NCBI GenBank assembly: GCA_910586275.1
Contig: CAJUIM010000006.1
Coordinates: 1 to 49,997, forward strand
Reading direction: 5' to 3'
Length of the DNA stretch: 49,997 nt
DNA from: an uncultured Lachnospiraceae bacterium
GTDB lineage: Bacteria; Bacillota; Clostridia; Lachnospirales; Lachnospiraceae
The position numbers and the translations under genes are program-made. This document shows positions 1-8,582 of the stretch, piece by piece (position 1 is the stretch's first letter; every line of letters starts with the position of its first letter). The notes below the pieces were generated by a model. The model saw nothing but the letters and a program-made list of their open reading frames with translations, had not been told where the DNA came from and did not search any database.

Positions 1-1
1 A

Positions 2-478
2 TCATACAGGTTTGCTCCAGTTTTGTATAGGTACCCACTATCTACCGTTTACAAACTATATAAAATTTCCAATGGAATAGGAATTATTTCTTTTTCTTAC
101 GGGACGGATAATCTATTGCGGAGGGCAATGACAGACTGCGGAGATTATTTGGATTATCAGTACAGCAGTGAGGGCAGGCTGATTAAGGTTTCTGATCATA
201 CCGGAAGATATGTTGAGTTGAATTATAGTTACGGTTTACTGAAATGTTTGATTACGCCGTCAGGCGGCGCATATTTATATAAGTATAACGAAGCCGGAAT
301 TCTGCAAAGCATTGTGACACCCAAAGGAGTCCAAGCAGTAATCAATGAATATGACGGCAGAATAGGGTGATAAAGCAATATTTGCCGGATGGGGGAATAT
401 TGGAATGCAGTTATGATGATGTCAACGGAAAAACATATTTAAGGGATCAAAACGGAACAGTCAGTTCATATGAAAGTG
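2..478 (+). pseudogene. Rhs (YD-repeat) gene fragment, frameshifted and truncated
   Basis: This is a remnant of an Rhs shell gene, open from the window edge. The frame runs to a stop at 368-370, and the homologous text then continues in another frame from about 367 to 478. Pieces such as VSDHTGRYVELNY, VTPKGVQAVINEYDG and then QYLPDGGILECSYDD match, in order, the Rhs protein encoded at 16866-21761 (VRDHTGREVQIWY, VTPRGIQGVFNEYDG, QILPDGGVTELMYDD). A frameshift near 367 therefore broke the gene. Similarity ends abruptly after a YESD motif, and immunity-like sequence begins at once in a different frame. The fragment has no toxin tip and cannot make a functional effector. It is probably a displaced copy left by cassette exchange. 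Confidence 0.85.
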
Positions 479-985
479 ATGTGGGTGAAGGCCATGACAT
501 CAAAGAGGGAATTTGAAGACATTCGAAATATAAGGGAATGTCTGCTCCAATATGGCTTAACTCCAGAATTGGAAAAGAGACAGTTCTTAAACCGAAAGAA
601 TTTATTGGAACATTTGGAAGGGGAATATGGTATAGACGGGATAAAAAAAGAAGAGATGCCGGAGTTTGTGAAGAAGGTATTGAAGGAAAATGAAGGGAAA
701 ACAATAGATGAATTTGGAGAGACTTTGTTAGGGCTTGGAGTGCTGCTTGGGGAAACGGCAATAGAAGGAAAGGAAGACCGTCACTGGTTATGGGATAAGA
801 CTCATGCATCCTGTATTGTGACTAGCGGTGATGAGGTCTTCGGGATAGACCCAGCATTTGCCTTGAACTATGCATGGCAGAAACAGAAGTCGGAGAATGT
901 GGACAGGCTGTGTGAAGATTTGTTCGGTGATTGGGAGTGGATAAATGGGGGTGGTGATTTTGGCGGCGAAATTGCAGGTGATTAA
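470..985 (+). pseudogene. Truncated immunity-like gene, C-terminal part
   Basis: This open frame of 171 codons corresponds to the C-terminal half of the tandem immunity-like protein encoded just downstream. Both share WVK..TSK, LTPE.EKRQ, the block GFGET/DTLLGLG, HWLWD, FGIDPAFALNYAWQKQK and ENVDRLCEDLFGDWEWI. Relative to that homologue it lacks the N-terminal domain and an internal stretch. The apparent ATG at 470 lies inside the old Rhs text and has no convincing ribosome site, so translation is doubtful. Its 3' end overlaps the start of the next gene. The DNA from about 825 to 945 is almost the same as 2408 to 2530, so the pair arose by recent duplication or gene conversion. Confidence 0.65.
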
Positions 986-2615
986 AAAGATATTGGGGAA
1001 GACATTGGAGCAGGAGGGGTTCCGGTATATAGGGTACAAGAGAATCGGATACCATCACTGGTTCTATGGGCGTGAGGATGGTGAGTGGCTTCAGTTGATA
1101 GCTGTGATTGAACATGACAGTTTTAAGCAGATGTGGGTAGAAATTGATGAGATAAAGCAGAATGAGGATATGCGCAAGGCGTTTAGCGGACATATATTGA
1201 ATTACTTCTTAGAAGGTATAGGTTGTAATGATGGTCAAATAGTATACAAAGATATGGAAACTTTTGAAGATGGTTTGAGGAAACTGAAGGGATGGATAGT
1301 GGGATATTTTTTGCCGGGATTCAAAAGGCTGCGCCGCCCGCGTTATAGGTATTGCGTGACTGGGGAAATGGAGAGGGAGGTTTATCAGAATGGAACTGAT
1401 TTGAAAAACAAGATAGTTGAAAAGTATGGAGAGAAAGAGATTAAGGAAGATGAATTAGTAAGTTTTATTAAAATAGTTTTAAAGAAGCATGCTAATGATA
1501 GTATGGAAGAATTTGTAGATACTTTTTTGGGTCTTTCTGCTTTTTTTGGGGAATGTATGGTAAACAATTTGGAAAAATGTAAGTGGGAATGGGAGGACTT
1601 TTATAAAAAATGTTGGATTAGGAGAATGGGCGGAATAAGAATAAGTCCGATGGAAGTTATATTCGAAGCATGGCAAGAGGGATTGAGTGAATTGGAAAAA
1701 TGCTATAACAGAATGTTTGTTAGGCAAAGGAAGATAAATAAGTCTGGTAAACTGTGGAATCCTGAAGAACAGAAGGACAATGAGTTTTATGAACGAACTT
1801 ATATGGAGGAACGTTTGACTAATTTAGGGGTAAAAATTGGGTTTAAGTATGACTCATGGATTGGAATGGAAGATGGATGGAAACTGCATCGGAAAGGAAG
1901 AATGCAGGAAATATGGATTATACATAAAACATTTACAGAAGAGATATGGGTAAAAGGCGTAACTTCAAAGGGAAAAAATATAACAATTAACAGTGTTAGG
2001 GAAGGGTTGGCACCATACGATGGCTGCAGGTTTTGTAGAGACAATGATGCAATTAATTTTCCGTTATTTGCGGATAAAATGATTCGGCAGGTTGAGAAGG
2101 AGTTCCTTCCGATGTTTGACAATGAGGAAGAATATCTATTGGAATATGATTTAACGCCTGAGATGGAAAAACGGCAGATGATGGAGAGGAAGGAACTGCT
2201 GGATGAATTGGGCAAAAATTATTCGTTGGAAGGAATGGCAAAGGAAGACATGCCGGACTTTGTAAAGAATGTATTGGAGCAGAATGCCGGAAAGAGCATG
2301 GAAGAGTTCGGTGATACCTTATTGGGGCTAGGAATAATGCTTGGGGAGGAAGCCATCCGGGGGAGGGAAGAACGGCATTGGCTCTGGGACAGGGAAAAGG
2401 AGACTTGCTTTGTAACCGCAGGGCAGGAGGTGTTCGGGATAGACCCGGCATTTGCCTTAAACTATGCATGGCAGAAACAGAAACCGGAGAATGTGGACAG
2501 GCTGTGTGAGGATCTGTTCGGTGATTGGGAGTGGATAAAGGGGAGCCAGAGCGGAACTAGTATACAGTTGGAGGACGGAATCCGTTTTATGGGAGGCGAA
2601 TTCCATGTGCAGTAG
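960..2615 (+). CDS. Tandem immunity-like protein with a fused VgrG C-terminal remnant
   Basis: This protein of about 551 residues is built from two related halves. The first half (to about residue 260) resembles the 257-residue immunity candidate at 21955. Both begin with an AKL..IK.I..... E..GF.Y helix and both contain a late LG...GE and W.W segment. The second half matches the truncated gene at 470-985. The last 18 or so residues (SIQLEDGIRFMGGEFHVQ) resemble the C-terminus of the VgrG-like protein ending at 6409 (GIQLKKGISFTGGELKVQ) and fit no immunity domain. The start is uncertain. ATG 945 and TTG 960 are both in frame, and TTG best fits the family N-terminus. The middle (about 1380-2050) is clearly more AT-rich than the spike genes. 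Toxin neutralisation is inferred from its family and position only. Confidence 0.6.
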   Translation: MAAKLQVIKKILGKTLEQEGFRYIGYKRIGYHHWFYGREDGEWLQLIAVIEHDSFKQMWVEIDEIKQNEDMRKAFSGHILNYFLEGIGCNDGQIVYKDMETFEDGLRKLKGWIVGYFLPGFKRLRRPRYRYCVTGEMEREVYQNGTDLKNKIVEKYGEKEIKEDELVSFIKIVLKKHANDSMEEFVDTFLGLSAFFGECMVNNLEKCKWEWEDFYKKCWIRRMGGIRISPMEVIFEAWQEGLSELEKCYNRMFVRQRKINKSGKLWNPEEQKDNEFYERTYMEERLTNLGVKIGFKYDSWIGMEDGWKLHRKGRMQEIWIIHKTFTEEIWVKGVTSKGKNITINSVREGLAPYDGCRFCRDNDAINFPLFADKMIRQVEKEFLPMFDNEEEYLLEYDLTPEMEKRQMMERKELLDELGKNYSLEGMAKEDMPDFVKNVLEQNAGKSMEEFGDTLLGLGIMLGEEAIRGREERHWLWDREKETCFVTAGQEVFGIDPAFALNYAWQKQKPENVDRLCEDLFGDWEWIKGSQSGTSIQLEDGIRFMGGEFHVQ

Positions 2616-2654
2616 GCGGAGAGAAGAAAAAAGGAGAAAAAAGGAGGTAAAGGC

Positions 2655-4190
2655 ATGTCTGCAATAACACAAGGTGAGTTAAGGGTAAATGCAGCAGTTC
2701 CTATAGCGGATATTAAGGAACTGCATATGGAGATTAGGAAGAATAGTCATGCGTCCATCCATTTATCAGGGATTGTGCCCGATGAGGCAGGGGACAGGGT
2801 TTTGCTGCAGGCATTGGGCGACAGCAGGATGGAAGTGTGGACAGGGGAAAATATGCTTTTCAGCGGTGTGCTGAGTGAAGTCCGTATTAGCCATGAAGGA
2901 ACCGGGTATGACGTGGCAGTGGAAGGATGCTCCGCTTCGAAATCATTGGACTACGGAAAGAAAAAACGCACTTTTCAGAAAACGGATCTTACATATAAGG
3001 AAGTCATGCAGTCCGTGCTGGGGGAGTCCGGCGCAAAACTGATATATGGGGCGGAAGAGCGTAAGATTGGAAAGCCGCTCTATCAGATAGAGGAAACAGA
3101 CTGGGAATTTGTACGCCGGCTGGCCAGTCACTTAGGCACGGCAGTCTTTCCGTCCGTCCTGTCGGCAGGAAACGGTATTTATGCAGGATTGCCCACCGGC
3201 AGGACTTGGGATGGGGAGGCAGCAGGGGCAGTACGGGAAAAAGTGTATTTTGACAAGGAAACCCAATGCATCTGTCAGGATATTACGGTGTATGACAATT
3301 GGAACATCGGTGACCGGGTGAAGTGGCAGGGAAAGGAATATGCGGTAATCAGCAAAAGCTGCCGGCTGAAGCAGGGGCTTGTATGCTTTACTTACGGAAT
3401 CTCAAGGGAAGAAGCGTTTTCTGCCAAATGGTATAGGAACCCGCTGCCGATAGGAATGCTGTTTCCGGCAACTGTTTTGGAAACAAAGGAGGAACAGGTG
3501 AAGGTTCATTTTGACATGGATAAAGACCAGTCAGCGGAGGATGCCTATTGGTATCCGTGGCATCCGGATGTCGGAAACCTGATGTACTGCATGCCGGAGA
3601 AAGGAGAAAAAGTGTATGTGCATCTGGGTGACTGTGAAGGTTTATATGCCCGTGCGGTCTGCGGAGTACACAGAAACGGAGAAGGGCATCCGGAAATGGA
3701 CGGAGACAGCCGCTATTTTACGACGGCAGAAAATAAAAGGATGTATCTGCTGCCGGACAGCATGGGTTTCTGTGACCTGAAACAGAAAAATCCGTTGGAA
3801 GTTGTTTTGGATGACGGTGCAGGGGCCAGAGTGGCAAGCAATAAAAAAATTGTCATCTTGGCAAAGGAAGACATAGGGCTGAAAGGGAAAAATGTGTCTC
3901 TTAATACGCCGCAAGAATTATCCATAGTCCGAAGAGATATGTTGGCTCCTACGGTGCTTAATATGTGCAATGGGTTCGATTCCATCGGAGGGACGAATGA
4001 GGTAAGCATGAAGGGATCCGCTGCCCCGAAGTTTCCGGTATTTCATGAATCGTCCGGGGAAACGGGGAAGAAGTCAGGGCTGCAAGGCGTGGAGAAAAAT
4101 ATTGTCGCTTCTACTCCCGGTAAGGGTTATGAATCCAAAGAAGAGAGGATGATAGGGGGGACGATGGTTAATCATATTGGCTCAAATTAG
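2655..4190 (+). CDS. VgrG-like spike protein 1 (gp27/gp5-type, phage late control D family)
   Basis: This 511-residue protein resembles the trimeric spike of contractile injection machines. Residues 1-250 look like the gp27/gpD hub, including the hallmark EETDWEFVRRLAS at about 146-158. Residues about 264-340 form a gp5-type OB fold (PLPIGMLFPATVL then YWYPWHPDVGNLMYCMPEKGEKV). The C-terminal part is beta-rich, with lysine/glycine repeats around residues 390-430 that suit a short needle. The start is fixed by an AAAGGAGG site at 2641-2648. It is the first intact gene of the island and is followed by a small helical protein and a DcrB/EagT-like adaptor. It probably carries effectors at the spike tip. 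The hub family assignment is strong, and the machine type is inferred. Confidence 0.85.
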   Translation: MSAITQGELRVNAAVPIADIKELHMEIRKNSHASIHLSGIVPDEAGDRVLLQALGDSRMEVWTGENMLFSGVLSEVRISHEGTGYDVAVEGCSASKSLDYGKKKRTFQKTDLTYKEVMQSVLGESGAKLIYGAEERKIGKPLYQIEETDWEFVRRLASHLGTAVFPSVLSAGNGIYAGLPTGRTWDGEAAGAVREKVYFDKETQCICQDITVYDNWNIGDRVKWQGKEYAVISKSCRLKQGLVCFTYGISREEAFSAKWYRNPLPIGMLFPATVLETKEEQVKVHFDMDKDQSAEDAYWYPWHPDVGNLMYCMPEKGEKVYVHLGDCEGLYARAVCGVHRNGEGHPEMDGDSRYFTTAENKRMYLLPDSMGFCDLKQKNPLEVVLDDGAGARVASNKKIVILAKEDIGLKGKNVSLNTPQELSIVRRDMLAPTVLNMCNGFDSIGGTNEVSMKGSAAPKFPVFHESSGETGKKSGLQGVEKNIVASTPGKGYESKEERMIGGTMVNHIGSN

Positions 4191-4250
4191 TACAATCTAA
4201 AACTTTAGATCCGTATAAGGAGTATGCGGAGGAAGCGGAAAGGCGGTAAG

Positions 4251-4457
4251 ATGGGGAAATCAATTAAGACAGGCGGATTCAGGAAAAATCCTGCCATTGA
4301 GAAGATGAATCAGCTGAATGCAATAAGCAGCCGTGCGCAGGCGGCCACGGAATTGGAAAAGAAAGCATTTCAGAAAGAGGAAAGCAATGCAAAGAAAGCG
4401 CAGGAAAAGAGAAAGCAGATTGTGAATGATTATGAGATAAGCTTCGGGGGGAAGTGA
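4251..4457 (+). CDS. Small charged helical protein of unknown function
   Basis: This 68-residue lysine- and glutamate-rich protein is predicted mostly helical, with an A/E/K/Q heptad-like stretch (SSRAQAATELEKKAFQKEES). I chose ATG 4251 because AGGCGG lies just upstream. An earlier in-frame ATG at 4224 is possible and would add nine basic residues. It lies between spike protein 1 and the first adaptor. Its stop is one base before the adaptor's ATG (TGA-G-ATG), so the two are translationally coupled. It may be an assembly or adaptor partner. I do not recognise a family. Confidence 0.7.
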   Translation: MGKSIKTGGFRKNPAIEKMNQLNAISSRAQAATELEKKAFQKEESNAKKAQEKRKQIVNDYEISFGGK

Positions 4458-4458
4458 G

Positions 4459-5022
4459 ATGGAACAAATGGAAAATGAGGATTTTGACAGTTTTCTCTTG
4501 CAGATGGAGCATAAGTTTAACGGTATAGGGGAGAAGGAAGAGAGGGGAACCGAAGAAAAGGATTTCGGCATGGGGTTTCAGATGTGGCTTCCGGAGGAAT
4601 TCAAGGAGGGGGACAAAGAGGAGGCAGCGGATATATTCTGGTCGGAAGAACGCCCGCCTGTTCTGTTTCTGACTTCGGACAGAAGGGCCGGGCTGATGTT
4701 CCGGCAGCTGGACGGTAGTGCAGGGGCAAGTGCCTGCCGGGAAAAGGTCAGGCATGTCATACGGAGGACAGATGAAAGGACGGTATTCTATAGCAGCGGG
4801 GAGGCTGGAAAGCAGGGAAATATATTATGGCTGGAGTATAAGAGTTTTGCCTCAGATGAAAGGGTGTATAATCTTGCCTTTCTGTTCATGGCAGGGGAAA
4901 AATGCATTCTCGGTATTTTTTACTGCATATTTGAGGATTATGAAAAATGGGAACCGATGGTTTTTGAAATGCTTGACACAATAAAAGCGGACAATGCGGA
5001 GGATGAATATGAAGGAATATAA
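4459..5022 (+). CDS. DcrB/EagT-like (DUF1795-type) adaptor 1
   Basis: This 187-residue protein has a linker of about 35 residues and then a DcrB-like alpha/beta domain. The signature of that domain is a 'MWLPEEF' strand, an acidic stretch, 'FWSEERPPVLFLTSDRR', and a central region of alternating strands that ends in an amphipathic helix (WEPMVFEMLDTIKAD). Eag chaperones of type VI systems share this fold. They hold effector transmembrane segments and load effectors on VgrG. The gene is coupled to the small protein upstream and overlaps the start of spike protein 2 by 14 bp, which fits a loading role. A second member of the family sits directly upstream of the Rhs toxin. The family assignment is moderate because sequence identity in this fold is low. 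Confidence 0.6.
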   Translation: MEQMENEDFDSFLLQMEHKFNGIGEKEERGTEEKDFGMGFQMWLPEEFKEGDKEEAADIFWSEERPPVLFLTSDRRAGLMFRQLDGSAGASACREKVRHVIRRTDERTVFYSSGEAGKQGNILWLEYKSFASDERVYNLAFLFMAGEKCILGIFYCIFEDYEKWEPMVFEMLDTIKADNAEDEYEGI

Positions 5023-6409
5023 TATCAGGACAAGCCCGGTATCTTTTCTGGGCATTTCGGAGTATCAGATGGAGAGAGAGATTAACCGGCATGGGAAAGC
5101 AACGGTGACAGGTTACATAGCGGATGAGGATGAAGACAAATATCTGAAGCTGCTTACGGGAGATGTATGGGAAAAGGTGGAAGGAATCAGTGAAGGCGGA
5201 GAGGCAGAGACATTGTTTTGGGGCATAGTGACGGATTTCATGATTGCGACGGTAAATGACCAGAAGAGGCTGACACTGGAAATTACTACCGGCAGCTGTC
5301 TGTCAGACAGGAAAGGGCATCTGCGTTCTTACCAGGATGGAACTATGACTTATGAACAGATTTTCCGCGACAGGGTAGGAGACTACGGCGACAGCGGCAT
5401 TATATTTCATTCTTCACTGCAGGATGCCGCGGGGGAACTGATCCTGCAGTATGGGGAGACAGACTGGGAGTTTCTGAAAAGAATGGCATCTAGGAAGCAT
5501 GGTTTTCTTGTACCGGAATCCGGGGTAAAAGGAATGAAGGTATTTTATGGCCTGCCAAAGGGGGAGGAGTTCCCGTTCCCGGAAAAAGGAAAATATATGG
5601 TAGGCAAAAATCTGGAAGAATACCATGAGAAAAAGCAAAGAGGACTGTCCGGCCTGTCGGAGGCTGATTGCTTGGAGTATATAGCCATATGCAGGGAAAG
5701 TCATAAAATCGGGGACTATGCGATGATGCATGGGAGGAAGTTCTTTGCTTATAAAATAGTAAGCAGCTATTCGGACGGTGAATTGCTGCATTCCTGTTAT
5801 CTCCGGATGGAGAAGGGAATGGAGGTTTTACCTGTGCGTCAGGGGGAGATGGCCGGCAGTTCTTTGGATGCTATCGTTGAAAAGGTAAAGGAGAATAAGG
5901 TGCAGGTATCCATTCTTGGTGATGAGAACGGTAAGCAGGATATCAATATATGGTATCCATATGCCACAGTATATTCCACGGCAGACGGAACCGGTTGGTA
6001 CTGCATGCCGGAACCGGGGGATATGGTACGCCTTACGATACCGGGCATGGAGGAAGGACAGGCATTTGTGGTCAGTTCTGTCCATATGGATACTGACAGC
6101 GCTGATCGGAAAGAACCGGATCATAAAGTATTGAAGAGTAAGCATCAGAAGGAAGTGCGTTTTACGCCCGACTCAATTGTAATAACGAATAACAAGGGGA
6201 CAAGGATAGAATTGACGGATGAAGAAGGGATTCATATTATAAGCGAGCATTCTGTTGTGCTGGAGGCAGAGGATGATCTGACTATTTCCAGCCGGTCAGG
6301 GTCGCTGATGGTAGCCGGGAATTCTTCGGTCAGCCTGCAGCAGAAAAAGACAGGCATTCAATTAAAAAAAGGTATTTCTTTTACCGGCGGGGAACTGAAA
6401 GTGCAGTGA
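5009..6409 (+). CDS. VgrG-like spike protein 2 (gp27/gp5-type)
   Basis: This 466-residue protein is a second spike paralog. It has a hub domain at residues 1-260 with the motif QYGETDWEFLKRMAS at about 147-161. An OB fold follows at about 285-365, with the paired strands NIWYPYATVYS and WYCMPEPGDMVRLTIPG. The C-terminal beta part at about 395-466 has repeats of 'IELTDEEGIHII..HSVVLEAEDDLTI', as in a short beta-helical needle. ATG 5009 is preferred because GGAGG lies six bases upstream. ATG 5003 and ATG 4994 are also in frame. Having two different spike proteins in one operon suggests a heteromeric spike or alternative effector carriers. Confidence 0.85.
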   Translation: MKEYNIRTSPVSFLGISEYQMEREINRHGKATVTGYIADEDEDKYLKLLTGDVWEKVEGISEGGEAETLFWGIVTDFMIATVNDQKRLTLEITTGSCLSDRKGHLRSYQDGTMTYEQIFRDRVGDYGDSGIIFHSSLQDAAGELILQYGETDWEFLKRMASRKHGFLVPESGVKGMKVFYGLPKGEEFPFPEKGKYMVGKNLEEYHEKKQRGLSGLSEADCLEYIAICRESHKIGDYAMMHGRKFFAYKIVSSYSDGELLHSCYLRMEKGMEVLPVRQGEMAGSSLDAIVEKVKENKVQVSILGDENGKQDINIWYPYATVYSTADGTGWYCMPEPGDMVRLTIPGMEEGQAFVVSSVHMDTDSADRKEPDHKVLKSKHQKEVRFTPDSIVITNNKGTRIELTDEEGIHIISEHSVVLEAEDDLTISSRSGSLMVAGNSSVSLQQKKTGIQLKKGISFTGGELKVQ

Positions 6410-6427
6410 ACGAAAGGCAGATAAACA

Positions 6428-7033
6428 ATGGAAGAGAGGAAAGACCGGCGAGAGGAACTGGCTGATGCCGCAGAGGCCATACAGAGGGAATTGTTTGCGG
6501 GCCGGGTAAGGGAATTGGAAGCAGAGTATAGAAAGGAAGAGCGGCGGGCATCCGTAAAGCAGGCATTTGCGGATGTGTTCCGCCTGTGGGACGGCAAGGG
6601 CGGACGAAAGGCGGGAAGCCTTGGTATCTGCTATTTGTTCAGTACTATGGCGATGAGGACTTATGAGTTCCGTCTGATATTATACGGCGAGGACTTTTAT
6701 CTGGACGGATATCCGGCTGTCTCCCGATGGAAGCCGCCCTGTTTCTTCGAAATGTTCGAAGAGGATATGGCGGTAATAATGGAAAAGCTGAGAAAAGTTT
6801 ATCCGAGAATTTATGCGTATGAAGAGGATGCGGTCCGGCGGCGGTGCGTGGAATATTATCTAGCCGCTGTCCGGCAGCTATGCGGGGATATGGCGGAAGA
6901 AGTGGTTTGCATGGAAGAATTTCTCGGAATAAAAAGGACGGAAAACTTTTTCATATTTTTTGGCGCATATAGGGGGGAAGGGGATATTCTATATTGTGCC
7001 TCGGAGGGCGGGACTGGCTGCGGGGGACTATAA
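6428..7033 (+). CDS. Unknown island protein, 201 residues
   Basis: The first 50 residues form a strongly charged helix (EELADAAEAIQRELF, then RVRELEAEYRKEERR). A mixed domain follows, containing 'GICYLFSTMAMRTYEFRLILYGEDFYLD' and 'WKPPCFFEMFEEDM'. The gene follows spike protein 2 after 18 bases and ends 57 bases before the next start. The middle resembles general spike-operon accessory proteins only in position. The last 15 residues (ASEGGTGCGGL) are low in complexity, so the natural C-terminus may have been altered by a frameshift. I do not recognise a family and assign no function. Confidence 0.6.
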   Translation: MEERKDRREELADAAEAIQRELFAGRVRELEAEYRKEERRASVKQAFADVFRLWDGKGGRKAGSLGICYLFSTMAMRTYEFRLILYGEDFYLDGYPAVSRWKPPCFFEMFEEDMAVIMEKLRKVYPRIYAYEEDAVRRRCVEYYLAAVRQLCGDMAEEVVCMEEFLGIKRTENFFIFFGAYRGEGDILYCASEGGTGCGGL

Positions 7034-7090
7034 TGCAGGCATAAAGCAAGGGGATTATCTTTTTGCGTGCGGAAGGGAAAGGAACAGGAT

Positions 7091-7552
7091 ATGGAAAGTG
7101 GAAGGGAGTATTATGTGCTTACGGCTCAGAACGGAAATCCCATTCCCCGGGTGGTGAACTGGTATGGGAAATTGGATGTAAGGAAGCTGAACAGAAAGGA
7201 TTACCGGGAACTACCGGCTCATATTCTTTTGGATATGGAAACGGGCAGGGATGTAGTTTACCCGGATATACTGACGGATCCGGCATTGCTGGTGTCTAGG
7301 GAAATGATGATGGTCATTAAGCGGTATGAGGATGATATGCCGTTTCTGTTTACGGTATTGTTTGATACGGTGCGGGAAGAGAGCGTGGCATATTTCTGTC
7401 CTATACTGCCGGAGGGAAAAGAGGCGGAGGAAAGTGGGGCAGCCATATATCGTCTGCGGACTGCGCGGGGAAGTGAACTGAGGATACGGCTGGATCTGGC
7501 GGAAAGCCTGCTGTGTCGGGGGGCGGTAGGGATGAGTTTGGCTTTAATATAA
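7091..7552 (+). CDS. Imm11-like (DUF1629-type) protein, possible immunity factor
   Basis: This 153-residue protein begins ESGREYYVLTAQNG. It contains 'LDMETGRDVVYPDILTDPALLVSREMMMVIKRYED' and then 'YFCPILPE'. This layout (YYVL at the N-terminus, a Dil..P.LLvSe..m.v..ry block, a later yyl.p strand) is typical of the Imm11/MXAN_0049 immunity group. I made the match by eye and it is weak. ATG 7091 is chosen because AAAGGAA lies upstream. An in-frame GTG at 7067 is less likely. The gene lies between spike-linked genes and three lipocalin-like paralogs, a place where orphan immunity genes often accumulate. Confidence 0.45.
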   Translation: MESGREYYVLTAQNGNPIPRVVNWYGKLDVRKLNRKDYRELPAHILLDMETGRDVVYPDILTDPALLVSREMMMVIKRYEDDMPFLFTVLFDTVREESVAYFCPILPEGKEAEESGAAIYRLRTARGSELRIRLDLAESLLCRGAVGMSLALI

Positions 7553-7594
7553 AAACGTCGGGAGTGAAAGAACTATGCGGAAGCTTTTATATTA

Positions 7595-8569
7595 ATGGAG
7601 ATGAAACAGATGAAAGATATATGGCAATATATTTTGGAACTACTGGATATCATATGTATTTGTGCATTTCTTACTGTGGGAGAAGGCTTAAATGGAGTGG
7701 AGGATACGGAAAACAGAAGCAGGGACGAAATTAATTTAGAAGGAGAGTGGAAAGTAGCAGACTATTTGGCGAGCAGTAGGAGAGTGTCAAATGCAAGCTT
7801 TTATCAGCAGTATTTTGGGAGAAGTATTGCGATAAGAGATAACAGGATTTTGAAAAGCTATGGTAGTTGGCCGGATGAAATGGAGGAAGTGATTTCGCAA
7901 TACCGTAGTGTTAGCATGGATTCGGTAAGCAGTGAAACATATGGGGATGAATTTCAGATGGGAGAAAGGTGGTTTGAAAAATACTCGGGACAAAATATGA
8001 TTGTTATGACCTATAACAGCCCTATGGAATGGGGTGGCAAATTGATATTTTATGTTACTGAAGCAGGGGAGGTATTATGTTGGTATGACGGTGATATTTT
8101 TTATATGGAACGATATAAGGAAGCAGAAACAGATTTGAGGGTAAAACAACTATATGGGGAATGGATGGTAAAAAGACTGGTTTCTTATCAAGATGGGTGG
8201 ATGGGAAGAAATAATCTTTGGCCAAATGCATCATATAAGGAAGAGAATGGTGGTTTTTTTTATCCTGAAAATTATATAGGGGATGTGGTACATATTGCAA
8301 AAGATAGTATAAGAATATATGAAAAAAATAGATTGTTAGATAGTATTCAGGTAAACGGGTATGATTATTGTATAGAGGACAAATACGACTATCAGAATAA
8401 AAGGAAAATTCATGATGAATTGGGGCTGACAAATGAAAAGATTTTGGTATTCAAAGGGAAAAAAACGGTGGAAAATAGTAATATTTTGGATGGAGAAATA
8501 ATAACTGTCAGTGATTCTGAGGTTATTATTAAGATATATCAGGGGTGGTATCTTATGGAAAAGAGATAA
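7595..8569 (+). CDS. Lipocalin-like double-domain protein, paralog 1
   Basis: This 324-residue protein is the first of three adjacent paralogs. After a hydrophobic start (ILELLDIICICAFL) come two repeats that each open with a 'G.W.V' strand. The first has EGEWKVADYL and then FGRSIAIRDNRILKSYG. The second has YGEWMVKRLVSYQDGW and then IGDVVHIAKDSIRIY. The G.W.V signature followed by I.I..N strands suits a lipocalin-type barrel. The signal peptide is poorer than in paralogs 2 and 3, and no clear lipobox is seen. A short frame just upstream (ATG 7575, MRKLLY, stop) may be a broken original start. Function is unknown. Confidence 0.6.
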   Translation: MEMKQMKDIWQYILELLDIICICAFLTVGEGLNGVEDTENRSRDEINLEGEWKVADYLASSRRVSNASFYQQYFGRSIAIRDNRILKSYGSWPDEMEEVISQYRSVSMDSVSSETYGDEFQMGERWFEKYSGQNMIVMTYNSPMEWGGKLIFYVTEAGEVLCWYDGDIFYMERYKEAETDLRVKQLYGEWMVKRLVSYQDGWMGRNNLWPNASYKEENGGFFYPENYIGDVVHIAKDSIRIYEKNRLLDSIQVNGYDYCIEDKYDYQNKRKIHDELGLTNEKILVFKGKKTVENSNILDGEIITVSDSEVIIKIYQGWYLMEKR

Positions 8570-8582
8570 GGGAAGGAAACAG

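Noticed and set aside
7595..8569. A start at ATG 7575 giving MRKLLY
   Set aside because: That frame stops after six codons. It may be a broken start but cannot be the start of the present gene.
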